Below are positions 9,492-18,029 of a stretch of 64,000 bases of DNA, piece by piece (the first letter of the stretch is position 1; every line of letters begins with the position of its first letter). The position numbers were made by a program, and so were the translations under genes. Below the pieces are notes generated by a model. The model did not search any database. It saw only the letters and a program-made list of their open reading frames with translations, and was not told where the DNA came from. Source of the stretch: Sphingobacteriaceae bacterium (GTDB taxonomy: Bacteria > Bacteroidota > Bacteroidia > B-17B0 > Aurantibacillaceae); assembly GCA_016715905.1 (NCBI GenBank), contig JADJXI010000017.1:1-64000 (forward strand), read 5' to 3'.

Positions 9492-10514
9492 TTACTTAAT
9501 AAGGAATGGAAATTTATGAACATTTTTAAGTGCAATTCCTGTTCCTCTGGCCACAGCTCTTAATGGATCTTCACACACATGAACAGGTAATTTTGTTTTC
9601 AATGAAATTCGCTTGTCCAAACCACGAAGCAAAGAGCCACCGCCCGCCATGTAAATTCCTTTTCTGTAAATATCTGCTGCTAATTCAGGGGGGGTCATTT
9701 CCAGCGCATTTAAAATAGCTTCTTCAATTTTAGAAATTGACTTGTCCAAACAATGTGCAATTTCCACATAGCTGATATAAACTTCTTTAGGAATACCGCT
9801 CATTAAATCTCTTCCCTGCACAGCATAATCTGCCGGTGGATTTTCGATTTCAGTAAGTGCGGCACCAACTTCTATTTTCACACGTTCTGCGCTTCGTTCA
9901 CCAATCAAAATATTATGTTGCCTACGCATGTATTCTTCAATGTTGGCATTAAAATCATCGCCGGCAATACGAATAGATTTATCACACACAATTCCACCTA
10001 AAGCAATTACGGCAATTTCAGATGTACCACCTCCAATATCAATAATCATATTCCCCATGGGTTCTTCCACATCAATACCCATACCAATTGCTGCGGCCAT
10101 GGGCTCATGAATCATATAAACTTCTTTTGCACCTGCATGTTCAGCACTATCTCTAACCGCTCTTTTTTCTACTTCTGTAATTCCGCTTGGAATACAAATT
10201 ACCATACGTAAAGAAGGTTTAAAAAAACGATTACCCGTGTTAATCATTTTAATCATTCCCTTAATCATTTCTTCTGCCGCTTGAAAATCTGCAATCACCC
10301 CGTCTTTGAGTGGACGAATGGTTTTAATGTTTTCATGGGTTTTACCATGCATCATTTGTGCATTTCTACCCACAGCAATTACTTTACCGGTTGTTCGGTC
10401 AACTGCCACAATGCTGGGTTCATCCACAACAACCTTATCATTGCTAATAATAATTGTATTAGCGGTTCCTAAATCAATTGCTATGTCTTGGGTTAAAAAA
10501 TCAAATAGCGCCAT
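9492..10514 (-). CDS. mreB: rod shape-determining protein MreB (bacterial actin)
   Basis: Cytoplasmic actin-like filament protein that positions the wall-elongation machinery. 340 residues with phosphate-1 IDLGTANT (13-20), phosphate-2 IIDIGGGTSEIAVIA, and the adenosine-motif region GIYMAGGGSLLRGLD. The amphipathic N-terminus MALFDFLTQD is typical. First gene of the minus-strand operon mreB-mreC-mreD-mrdA-rodA-lipoprotein. A -7 box (TATCTTTG) lies 25 bases upstream of the ATG. Confidence 0.97.
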   Translation of the reverse strand: MALFDFLTQDIAIDLGTANTIIISNDKVVVDEPSIVAVDRTTGKVIAVGRNAQMMHGKTHENIKTIRPLKDGVIADFQAAEEMIKGMIKMINTGNRFFKPSLRMVICIPSGITEVEKRAVRDSAEHAGAKEVYMIHEPMAAAIGMGIDVEEPMGNMIIDIGGGTSEIAVIALGGIVCDKSIRIAGDDFNANIEEYMRRQHNILIGERSAERVKIEVGAALTEIENPPADYAVQGRDLMSGIPKEVYISYVEIAHCLDKSISKIEEAILNALEMTPPELAADIYRKGIYMAGGGSLLRGLDKRISLKTKLPVHVCEDPLRAVARGTGIALKNVHKFPFLIK

Positions 10515-10538
10515 AATTACTGCAGCAGAATTTCAGAG

Positions 10539-10546
10539 CAAAGATA
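10539..10546 (-). promoter_or_regulatory. candidate promoter -7 box for the mre operon
   Basis: On the minus strand TATCTTTG matches the Bacteroidota -7 consensus TAnnTTTG. A TTTA, 21 bases further upstream, is a weak match to the -33 TTTG. It sits 25 bases before the mreB ATG, a sensible 5' leader. Confidence 0.45.
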
Positions 10547-10657
10547 AGGAGTTTGATCTCTAATATTTAAATTGAATCATCAAACAATTCAAAAGTAGTT
10601 AACAGTACATTGTGCCTAATGGAAGAATAAGAAAATATTAGAGTTACCTCAATTGAT

Positions 10658-12055
10658 TTAGTAACCGAGTATTTTTAGCATGCTCTTGTAGCTTTGTTCC
10701 TTGGCAAATAAGCGAGTTACTAATTTACCTTCTTCATCTCTGTCAATTAAAACATGCTTGGGTGCAGGTATTAAACAATGTTGTGTGCCACCATATCCGC
10801 TTAATGCTTCCTGATAGGCACCGGTATGAAAAAAGCCAATGTAAAGTGGTGTTTTTTCATTCTTGTCCAGTTTAGGAAGAAACACCTGATTGGTGTGCGC
10901 TTCCGTATTGTAATAGTCCATACTATCGCAAGTTAATCCTCCCAAATTAACCGGAATGTAGGGCTTGTTCCATTGATTAATGGCCAACAAAATAAAACGC
11001 TGATTAATTCCCCAGGTATCCGGAAGTGTGGTTATAAATGAACTATCAATCATATACCAGGTTTCTCTGTCGTTTTGTTGTTTCTGATCAATGATAGAAT
11101 ATAAGGTTGCTCCACTTTCACCTACTGTAAAAGATCCAAATTCAGTAAATATATGCGGTTCAGGAATTTCATTTTGTTCGCAAAATGCTTTAATCTGCTC
11201 TACAATTTCCTCTATCATGTACTCATAATCGTAATCAAAACTTAAGGATGTGCGAATTGGCATTCCACCTCCAATGTTTAAGGAATCTAACTCCGGACAA
11301 ACGGCCCTTAATTCTTTATATAAATTCAAACACTTGTTTAATTCTGTCCAGTAATAAATAGTGTCCTTAATTCCTGTATTAATGAAAAAATGAAGCAGCT
11401 TTAAACTAAATTTTGGATTGGGCTCAATTTTTTCTTTATACAATTTCATGATTTCAGAATTTCGAATTCCTAAACGCGAAGTGTAAAAAGCAAAGGATGG
11501 CTCTTCCTCTGTACTTATTCTAATTCCTAAATTTATTTTTTCGGCTTTTGCGTGCTTCTTGTAATAATCAATTTCTTCCAGGTGATCCAATACCGGAATC
11601 ACATTAAAACCATCATTGATAAATTCAGTAATATATTGTTTGTACAAATTGCGTTTATACCCGTTACAAATAATATATGTATCTTTGTTTAAGGTCTTTT
11701 TTTGAAATTGTTCCTTGAGAATCTGTAAATCAAATGCTGAAGAAGTTTCAATGTGCACTTCATTTTTTAAAACTTCATCCAGCACAAAACTAAAGTGTGA
11801 GCTTTTAGTGCAATAACAATATACATACTTGCCTTTGTAATCAACTTTAGCCATGGCCACATTAAATAGCCTTTTTGCTTTTTGAATTTGAGCTCCGATT
11901 TTAGGCAAATAACTGATTCTGAGAGGAGTACCATACTGTTTAATGACCTCCATTAGGGGAATGTCGTTAAAATACAGTTCATCATCCACAACATGAAAAT
12001 CTTCCTGAGGAAAGTTAAATGTTTGTGTAATAAGATTAGAATAAAGGTTATTCAT
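10658..12055 (-). CDS. speA: biosynthetic arginine decarboxylase (fold type III PLP enzyme)
   Basis: Decarboxylates arginine to agmatine, the first step of polyamine synthesis in this phylum. About 465 residues from the ATG at 12055 (an in-frame TTG at 12064 adds three residues). The PLP lysine is in YCYCTKSSHF, followed by HIETSSAFDLQIL, a glycine-rich phosphate loop LNIGGGMPI, FTEFGSFTVGESG and the catalytic Cys/Asp motif LTCDSMDYYN. Length and motif order match the Bacteroidota arginine decarboxylase group of the Orn/Arg/DAP decarboxylase-2 family. Substrate is inferred from that resemblance. Transcribed away from the arginase gene. Confidence 0.85.
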   Translation of the reverse strand: MNNLYSNLITQTFNFPQEDFHVVDDELYFNDIPLMEVIKQYGTPLRISYLPKIGAQIQKAKRLFNVAMAKVDYKGKYVYCYCTKSSHFSFVLDEVLKNEVHIETSSAFDLQILKEQFQKKTLNKDTYIICNGYKRNLYKQYITEFINDGFNVIPVLDHLEEIDYYKKHAKAEKINLGIRISTEEEPSFAFYTSRLGIRNSEIMKLYKEKIEPNPKFSLKLLHFFINTGIKDTIYYWTELNKCLNLYKELRAVCPELDSLNIGGGMPIRTSLSFDYDYEYMIEEIVEQIKAFCEQNEIPEPHIFTEFGSFTVGESGATLYSIIDQKQQNDRETWYMIDSSFITTLPDTWGINQRFILLAINQWNKPYIPVNLGGLTCDSMDYYNTEAHTNQVFLPKLDKNEKTPLYIGFFHTGAYQEALSGYGGTQHCLIPAPKHVLIDRDEEGKLVTRLFAKEQSYKSMLKILGY

Positions 12056-12114
12056 AAGATTCAACTTAGTTACTTACACCCTCTATTGAGCAATGTAAGT
12101 GATTTACTTTAATA

Positions 12115-12122
12115 CAAAAATA
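12115..12122 (-). promoter_or_regulatory. candidate promoter -7 box for the arginine decarboxylase
   Basis: TATTTTTG on the minus strand matches TAnnTTTG; 59 bases separate it from the ATG at 12055. No good -33 partner. It lies in the 95-base divergent region shared with the arginase gene. Confidence 0.35.
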
Positions 12123-12150
12123 GACCAAATATTAAAATAATACGGAAAAA

Positions 12151-13104
12151 ATGATAAAACCGATTAAAATTATTGAAGTAAAAAGTGAAATTGGAGCCGG
12201 AACCAGGGGCTCAAGTATGGGGGTTGATGCTATTAAAATAGCCGCCTTAGATTTCGGTAGTCCATTCTTTAAACGCTATAAATCAGTAGAAATACCTACT
12301 GAAAACAACTTATTATTGGAACCCGTTGTACATGATTATGCTAAGAGAATTAAAGGTATTTATAATCTTAACGATCGTATTAGCAAGGAATTACAAAAAA
12401 CCATTAAGGGTGGACAAATACCCATAGTTTTAGCCGGCGATCATAGTTCGGCCTTAGGGACCATAAGTGGGATTCGATTAGCTCACCCCGAAAAGAAACT
12501 TGGAGTGATTTGGATTGACGCCCATGCCGACCTTCATAGTCCTTACACCACCCCAAGTGGTAATATGCACGGTATGCCACTTGCCTGTGTTTTAGGGGAA
12601 GATAACAAAGACAGACAACAAAACAGACCGGATGATGAAACAGTTGAATACTGGGAAAAATTAAAAAATTTAGGTGGCATTTGTCCAAAAGTTCATTATA
12701 GCGATTTGGTTTTCATTACTTTAAGAGATTTTGAACCCCAGGAAGAATACCTCATCAAGAAAAATAAAGTGAGGATATTTACTTTACAAGAAATTCGTAA
12801 AAAAGCAGTGGAACGTGTAGCCATTGAATCCTTAAATTATCTCGACCATTGTGATTTAATCTATGTGAGCTTTGATGTAGATAGTATGGACTCCAGAATT
12901 TCGAGTGGAACCGGAACACCGGTGCCCAATGGAATTACTGAAAAAGAAGCCGGAAATTTGATTTATTACATTATGCGTAGTAAAAAAATTATTTGCTTTG
13001 AAATGGTTGAAATTAATCCAACACTTGATCGGGAAAATTTAATGGCTGAGAATGCCTTTGAAATTTTGCAAAAGGCTACCAATCAACTAAGTCATGATTT
13101 TTAA
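12151..13104 (+). CDS. arginase / ureohydrolase-family protein
   Basis: Probably hydrolyses arginine to ornithine and urea with a dinuclear Mn centre. 317 residues. The metal-binding motifs of the ureohydrolase superfamily are all present: AGDHSS (about 92-97), WIDAHADLHSP (about 124-134) and SFDVDSMDSR (about 241-250), plus the substrate-side signature ASPxG-like TPSGNMHGMPL. The N-terminus GAGTRGSSMGVDAIKIAALD is characteristic of Bacteroidota proteins annotated as arginase rather than agmatinase, but agmatinase cannot be excluded from sequence alone. Divergent from arginine decarboxylase, so the two may act in the same pathway (agmatinase) or compete for arginine (arginase). Confidence 0.8.
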   Translation: MIKPIKIIEVKSEIGAGTRGSSMGVDAIKIAALDFGSPFFKRYKSVEIPTENNLLLEPVVHDYAKRIKGIYNLNDRISKELQKTIKGGQIPIVLAGDHSSALGTISGIRLAHPEKKLGVIWIDAHADLHSPYTTPSGNMHGMPLACVLGEDNKDRQQNRPDDETVEYWEKLKNLGGICPKVHYSDLVFITLRDFEPQEEYLIKKNKVRIFTLQEIRKKAVERVAIESLNYLDHCDLIYVSFDVDSMDSRISSGTGTPVPNGITEKEAGNLIYYIMRSKKIICFEMVEINPTLDRENLMAENAFEILQKATNQLSHDF

Positions 13105-13264
13105 TAATTGAATTTAATAAAACTTGAAACCTTTTTTTGGATGATGAGGTATTAATGCTGTGTTTGTTTCCGTTTAATGAAGGCCTGTGCCGAAATCGGA
13201 TTAACCTTTATGCTCTTCTGATACAAGAGGGTAATGGGGATAAAAAACAACACAAATTTTTATT

Positions 13265-13292
13265 GGCTCCCGCCGGGGAGCCATTATTTTTT
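13265..13292 (+). terminator. rho-independent terminator
   Basis: GGCTCC and GGAGCC pair around a short GC-rich loop (13265-13282), followed by ATTATTTTTT. It would end transcription from the arginase gene 160 bases upstream. A small open frame at 13137-13328 overlaps it and is probably not a gene. Confidence 0.7.
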
Positions 13293-13330
13293 ATGGAATT
13301 GTATATAAAATATCATCTTCATTTATAAAC

Positions 13331-13852
13331 ATGAAAGCAACAACGTATATATTTCTTCTTTTGCAATTCGGTTTATTTGCGCAAACTCGTACTCAAAACA
13401 ATAAAACCTATACTATAAAAGGTAAAGTTGTTTATACTAACAGTTATTGCGGTGGTGTAATGCCAAATAAAGAAGTTTTAGATGAGTGTAACAGAGCAAA
13501 ACCTTACGTAGGAAAAAAACTTTTTGTAAAAAAAGGAGAGAGCAATAACTTAAAGTCTAAAATACTATTTTCATTTACTGTCGACTCAACCGGGGGTTTT
13601 TCTTTTCATTTACCAAAAGGAAATTACATGATAGTATGCGAAGAGCAAACTAAAAAGATTTCAATCAAAAATTCAAAAAACTCACATTTAAATATCGATT
13701 CTTCGTGTTATGCCCAATGGTGGACTATCCCATTATTACAAATTCATGTTGATGCACAACCGGTGTATGATTTGCAAATTACGTTTCATAAAAAATGTTT
13801 TGTGAATTCAGATTCTCCTTGCATCCATTATTCGGGACCCATGCCTCCGTGA
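13331..13852 (+). CDS. secreted hypothetical protein
   Basis: Not recognised as a named family. 173 residues with a signal peptide (TYIFLLLQFGLFAQ). The mature part begins YTIKGKVVYTNSYCGG and has FTVDSTGGFSFHLPKGNYM, the pattern of a small carboxypeptidase-regulatory-like beta-sandwich. Four later Cys (CYAQWW, KKCFVNSDSPCIHY) could form disulphides in the periplasm. No T9SS domain. Stands alone between a terminator and the LamG protein gene. Confidence 0.7.
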   Translation: MKATTYIFLLLQFGLFAQTRTQNNKTYTIKGKVVYTNSYCGGVMPNKEVLDECNRAKPYVGKKLFVKKGESNNLKSKILFSFTVDSTGGFSFHLPKGNYMIVCEEQTKKISIKNSKNSHLNIDSSCYAQWWTIPLLQIHVDAQPVYDLQITFHKKCFVNSDSPCIHYSGPMPP

Positions 13853-13973
13853 TTGCTTTTAACGCATTTTGAGCAATAAACTTACAATTATTATAAAAAT
13901 CGATTTAAATTTGTTTTGATATTTATTTTATTCAATATAAAAGGAATAAAATTTATCTTTAAAAAAAATTATC

Positions 13974-15179
13974 ATGAAAATTAAAATCACGGGTCTTGCT
14001 TTTTTATTCTGTATTCAACTCCTTGCACAATTACCTGCGTATATTCCAACATCAAGCTTAGTGGCTTGGTATCCGTTTGATGGAAACACGTTAGATATGA
14101 GTGGCAACGGAAATCACTGCGCAGCATTCAACGGACCAACATTAAAGCCGGATAGATTTAATAATGCTGCATCCTCGTTTTCTTTGGATGGAGTAAATGA
14201 TTATATAAATTCAACTTTGAATTTCTTTAATTCTAGTGAACCGCATACCATTTCAATGTGGTGGAAAACGGGAGATTATACAAAAGCATCACAAACCTTT
14301 TACAGCATCAATCCGTTTTTTCAGGAAGGGGTTTTATTTAATCACGCACCGAACGGAAGCAATCAAAAAATAACTTATATGTTAGGCACTGGCGCCGGAA
14401 CTTTTGATATTAATAATAGTTCTGTAGGATTTACTGTAGTTCCAAATTTTACTACATGGCATCATTTATTGGTGATAAGAACAAATACCGAATGGAGATT
14501 TTATTCGGACGGAGTACTATCTCATACATTTACATCCGCACCAACCGGAACTTTAATAGCAAATATGAGGTTTGGCGCTGAAAACAATGGTGTTTTTGGG
14601 GGCGGTAAAAATTTTAAGGGGCAGCTAGATGATATTGCCATTTGGAACAGAGTATTAGATTCATGCGAAATTTGGAAAGTGTATAACGCCTCTGCAGGTA
14701 ACATCACTCCATCTTCAAGTTCCTCATTAATTTGTACGGGAGAAACAGCTACATTAAATGTTTCGGGCGCTACATCTTATACCTGGAATCCGGGTAACAT
14801 TATTTCTAATTCTTTAGTGATTAGTCCAACTGTAAGCAGCACTTATTCCGTTTCAAGTCATGACAGTATTAGCACGTGTACTAGTTTCACCACCTTTACT
14901 CAAGAAGTTGCACTTTGCACAAACTTGCAAAGTAATTCATTTTCGGAAAATGAAATTTTAGTTTATCCAAATCCGGGAAGCGGAAAATTTACGGTAGTTT
15001 TTGATCAGAAATCGGAAATTCGGATTATGGATTTAAGCGGAAAAATAATTTTTGAAGAAAAAGTAGAAGTTACAAATTCAAACCATACAAATGTGGAAAT
15101 AAAAAATGCCGGAATATTTTGGCTAGAAGTAAAAACTCCAAATAAAATCCTATGTAAAAAAATAATTGTAATTCAGTAA
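13974..15179 (+). CDS. LamG-domain (concanavalin A-like lectin) protein with T9SS sorting domain
   Basis: Secreted or surface-attached carbohydrate-binding-type protein, 401 residues. Signal peptide ITGLAFLFCIQLLAQ; LamG/laminin-G-like lectin fold from about 27 to 240 (LVAWYPFDGNTLDMSGNGNH, then FSLDGVNDYINS, HTISMWWKTGDYT, GQLDDIAIWNRVLDSCEI, all LamG_3 hallmarks). A short Ig-like segment follows (SLICTGETATLNVSGA, shared in style with the SBBP protein at 3660-3860). The T9SS type A domain starts at EILVYPNPGSGKFTV and ends ILCKKIIVIQ. Its stop abuts the convergent 15180 gene. Ligand unknown. Confidence 0.88.
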   Translation: MKIKITGLAFLFCIQLLAQLPAYIPTSSLVAWYPFDGNTLDMSGNGNHCAAFNGPTLKPDRFNNAASSFSLDGVNDYINSTLNFFNSSEPHTISMWWKTGDYTKASQTFYSINPFFQEGVLFNHAPNGSNQKITYMLGTGAGTFDINNSSVGFTVVPNFTTWHHLLVIRTNTEWRFYSDGVLSHTFTSAPTGTLIANMRFGAENNGVFGGGKNFKGQLDDIAIWNRVLDSCEIWKVYNASAGNITPSSSSSLICTGETATLNVSGATSYTWNPGNIISNSLVISPTVSSTYSVSSHDSISTCTSFTTFTQEVALCTNLQSNSFSENEILVYPNPGSGKFTVVFDQKSEIRIMDLSGKIIFEEKVEVTNSNHTNVEIKNAGIFWLEVKTPNKILCKKIIVIQ

Positions 15180-15566
15180 CTACAATTCCCAATCTGAAAT
15201 AATAAAATCTTTTTCCATTTTTTTAATTCGGAATTTCATTTCAATTACTTTATTGCCGTTGATAACTGTTACTCTTTTTTTGCGCTTTGAAAACGTCCAG
15301 GTTCCTTCTTTAAATGAACGTATGTCTGATTCTCCAATATGCAGAATCTGACATTTTCCATTCGCTTCCAGTTTAACAGTTGGTCTATAAATACGTGGAG
15401 GAAATTGATAATCGCAATTTCTGAATGCGGCTACCTTTGCGTTTTGATTTTCATCTTCAAATGAACGCGACCAACAATTTATTAAATCCTCGGCCTTTAT
15501 TTTTTTAGCCTTTTGAGCAAGTAAAACATTTGATGAAAGTACAATCAGAAGTATTAATCTATTCAT
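15180..15566 (-). CDS. small secreted protein, possibly lipocalin-like
   Basis: 128 residues with signal peptide LILLIVLSSNVLLAQ. The pattern (LINCWSRSFEDE, IYRPTVKLEANGKCQILHIG, GTWTFSKRKKRVTVING, EMKFRIKKMEKDFIISDWEL) is that of a small lipocalin-like/DUF-type barrel common in Bacteroidota, but I do not recognise a named family. Convergent with the LamG gene, with no bases between the stops. Confidence 0.65.
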   Translation of the reverse strand: MNRLILLIVLSSNVLLAQKAKKIKAEDLINCWSRSFEDENQNAKVAAFRNCDYQFPPRIYRPTVKLEANGKCQILHIGESDIRSFKEGTWTFSKRKKRVTVINGNKVIEMKFRIKKMEKDFIISDWEL

Positions 15567-15740
15567 AGTCCAAAACTACGAATTAAAAACACAATGAAAT
15601 TCTGCCCTGCATATTCGATTATTCAAGGTTGAGTGGCAAATTCTTAATACTAAAACGTTTTAATAATTGTTGGGTAGTTAATTATTTGCAATAATTCCAG
15701 GTTAATTTTAACTTGTTGTTGTTATTTTTAATACTCATAC

Positions 15741-16175
15741 ATGATTAAATTTTACTTCTTTCTTTTTATTGGAATGTTTTATGTTCAAGGCAGTGCTTTT
15801 GGACAGAATTGTTCAGGTGCACATAGTGCATCTATGATTCCAATTACAACTCAAAACAATGTTGAGTTTGCATATAGAATCAATCATTGCAGTACCGGAG
15901 ATGAGGTATTGTTGCAAATCAATAACACTTCCAATAATAATGTAACTATTACTTTTACTCCTAAAATATTTTCAGCTAATCAAGGTTGGGAACCGGCCAA
16001 TGCTGTATCTATTACTTTAAATGCGCAATCGTCATTAAATGCCACGCCATGTTCAACTAACAATTCCAATACGTCATTTGTAGGAAAAGAAATTTTTCCG
16101 AATGAATATTTTCCGGCACAAAATTCACTCCCTCAAATATTATCACTTGAATTGCTTAACATAAACGTAAACTAA
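15741..16175 (+). CDS. secreted hypothetical protein
   Basis: 144 residues with signal peptide FYFFLFIGMFYVQGSAFGQ. The mature part is Asn/Ser/Thr-rich (INNTSNNNVTITF, NATPCSTNNSNTSF) with three Cys and no recognised domain. It lies five bases upstream of the next T9SS gene, so the two are almost certainly co-transcribed; it may be a partner of that protein. No sorting domain of its own. Confidence 0.6.
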   Translation: MIKFYFFLFIGMFYVQGSAFGQNCSGAHSASMIPITTQNNVEFAYRINHCSTGDEVLLQINNTSNNNVTITFTPKIFSANQGWEPANAVSITLNAQSSLNATPCSTNNSNTSFVGKEIFPNEYFPAQNSLPQILSLELLNINVN

Positions 16176-16180
16176 TTAAA

Positions 16181-17326
16181 ATGAATAAAATCAAATTAAT
16201 AATTTTTTCAATATTCATATCTTCTTTAGGATTACAAAGTCAGGTAATTGAAGATTTTGAGGCAGCAGGAACTTGGACTTGGTCGCCTTGGTTAATAGGA
16301 AGCGGAACAAATAACGGAACAAAAGCTGCAGCTGCGGCTTATTCGGGGGCTTTTGGATGGCAAGCGGCCACCAGTGGTTATCCTTGGTTTTATAGAACGG
16401 ATGTTTCTATTGGAAATCCGGGTGATGTTTTAGGGGTATGGGCCAAGGGGAATCAAAGAAATTATATGGGCTTTGGAGCTACAGGCGGCGGAGGTTGGTC
16501 ATTAGTACTTGCCCCTAACACCAGTGGTTTAATTATTCAGGCCAATGCCGGCTGGGGATACACCGATTTAGCAACCACACCTTACACCTATAACACGGCT
16601 AATTGGTATTATTTAGAGTTAACCTGGAATACTACTACAAATGTAACTGGTAGATTATATGACAACGCCATGGTTTTGCAAGCTACTGTAAATACAAATA
16701 TAGCTACACTAGTTCCTAACGGCATTTCTTTTAGAAGTTATTGCACCACTATTTGTTATTTTGATGATTTTAACACCTCTGTTATTCTTCCAATTCAGTT
16801 ACTTGAATTTACAGTTACCGCATCAGAAAACAAAAACGCTAATGTTTTAAATTGGGTAACCGGAAATGAAAAAAATAATAAGAAATTTGAAGTAGAAAAA
16901 AGTGTAGATGGATTATCTTTTGAATCAATTGGTGATTTAAACGGAAGCGGTAATTCAAACGTAATTCATGAATACAGTTTTACGGATACAAAACCAAATA
17001 GAGGAATTAATTATTATCGTTTACGTCAATTTGAGTTTGACGGAAGTTCTACTGTATCCAAAGTGATTTCCATAAATAATGAAAATTCTTTAAATGAAAT
17101 TTCAATTTTCCCGTCGGTAACTTCAGGTCATACAAATCTTCAATTTCCAATTACCGGTGAAAAAGAAGTTTTAATTAATGATTGCACAGGGAAAATTGTT
17201 TATTCTGCAAAAGTTATTGAAGATAAATTAAATTTGAATTTATCGTTTTTAAATGATGGGATTTACTTTGTGAAAGTAAGTAACGGCACAGCTGAATACA
17301 ACAGTAAACTTGTTATTTCAAAATAG
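16181..17326 (+). CDS. T9SS-sorted secreted protein with lectin-like N-terminal domain
   Basis: 381 residues. Signal peptide LIIFSIFISSLGLQSQ. Residues about 22-200 (VIEDFEAAGTWTWSPW, AYSGAFGWQA, GWGYTDLATTPY, YYLELTWNTTT) look like a jelly-roll carbohydrate-binding-like domain. A fibronectin-like linker typical of T9SS cargo follows (LLEFTVTASENKNANVLNWV, KKFEVEKSVDGLSFESIG, NRGINYYRLRQFEFDGS). The C-terminal type A domain ends GIYFVKVSNG and SKLVISK. Function unknown. Probably co-transcribed with the small secreted protein five bases upstream. Confidence 0.8.
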   Translation: MNKIKLIIFSIFISSLGLQSQVIEDFEAAGTWTWSPWLIGSGTNNGTKAAAAAYSGAFGWQAATSGYPWFYRTDVSIGNPGDVLGVWAKGNQRNYMGFGATGGGGWSLVLAPNTSGLIIQANAGWGYTDLATTPYTYNTANWYYLELTWNTTTNVTGRLYDNAMVLQATVNTNIATLVPNGISFRSYCTTICYFDDFNTSVILPIQLLEFTVTASENKNANVLNWVTGNEKNNKKFEVEKSVDGLSFESIGDLNGSGNSNVIHEYSFTDTKPNRGINYYRLRQFEFDGSSTVSKVISINNENSLNEISIFPSVTSGHTNLQFPITGEKEVLINDCTGKIVYSAKVIEDKLNLNLSFLNDGIYFVKVSNGTAEYNSKLVISK

Positions 17327-17364
17327 CGAAGGTCAATTGGTATTCAATTCCATTTAATCGTTAA

Positions 17365-17910
17365 TTACGATTTTCCTTTTTTCTTATTAGCCTTATAGTT
17401 GTTTAGCAAAGAATCTGCCGTATGGAGAAATTTGATTTGTTCTGCTCCTTGTAATGCTCCTACAGGATAACCTAATGAACCAACCGGATCAATACCGAAA
17501 GTTTTAGCACTATCATTTTTTATCATATTAAACATCCAAATGGTAGGATACCCCATTACGCCAAACGATTGTTGCAAATTATTATTCTGCTGTTGCAAGG
17601 CCGGATCTAATGCTTTCATTCTCGGAAAATCAACTTCTAAAAGAATCACATTTTTTTTTGCCCAATCCACAAATTCTTTTTTGGCGAAAACATCTGCCTG
17701 TAATTTTTTACACCAGCCGCACCAGTCGCTACCCGTAAAAAAAGCAAACACGGGTTTCTTTTTCTTTTTGGATATTTCATGAGCCTCCATCAGATTTGTA
17801 TACCAGGTTAGCGGTGATTTTTCTGCTGGTTTTTGCTGAGCGAAATTTTTAGGGACTAATAAAATTATCGAAACAAAAATTAGGGTGATTTTTAGAAAGG
17901 AGTTTTTCAT
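17365..17910 (-). CDS. thioredoxin-like periplasmic protein
   Basis: Thioredoxin-fold protein with redox motif CGWC in TGSDWCGWCKKLQADVF (Thioredoxin_7/DUF255-like). Signal peptide LKITLIFVSIILLVPKNFAQ places it in the periplasm. The cis-proline loop is GVMGYPTIWMFN. About 181 residues from the ATG at 17910; an in-frame TTG six bases earlier is less likely. Probable disulphide reductase or chaperone; its partner is unknown. Sits alone downstream of nrdA, beyond a terminator. Confidence 0.85.
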   Translation of the reverse strand: MKNSFLKITLIFVSIILLVPKNFAQQKPAEKSPLTWYTNLMEAHEISKKKKKPVFAFFTGSDWCGWCKKLQADVFAKKEFVDWAKKNVILLEVDFPRMKALDPALQQQNNNLQQSFGVMGYPTIWMFNMIKNDSAKTFGIDPVGSLGYPVGALQGAEQIKFLHTADSLLNNYKANKKKGKS

Positions 17911-17982
17911 ATACAATAATACAGAATGATGATTTAAATTTTTGCTATTTATTGTTAAAGCGGGGTTAAATGAGTGAAATAA

Positions 17983-18011
17983 AAAATCCCCTGAGCAAAA
18001 CAGGGGATTTT
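17983..18011 (-). terminator. rho-independent terminator of nrdA
   Basis: AAATCCCCTG and CAGGGGATTT form a ten-pair stem, and the minus-strand copy is followed by a T-run. It starts about 19 bases after the nrdA stop. Confidence 0.75.
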
Positions 18012-18029
18012 AAAATTTAACGATCACTT

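Noticed and set aside
13137..13328. 63-residue open frame between the arginase and the secreted protein
   Set aside because: Overlaps a terminator hairpin, has no signal or domain and an unlike composition; probably chance.
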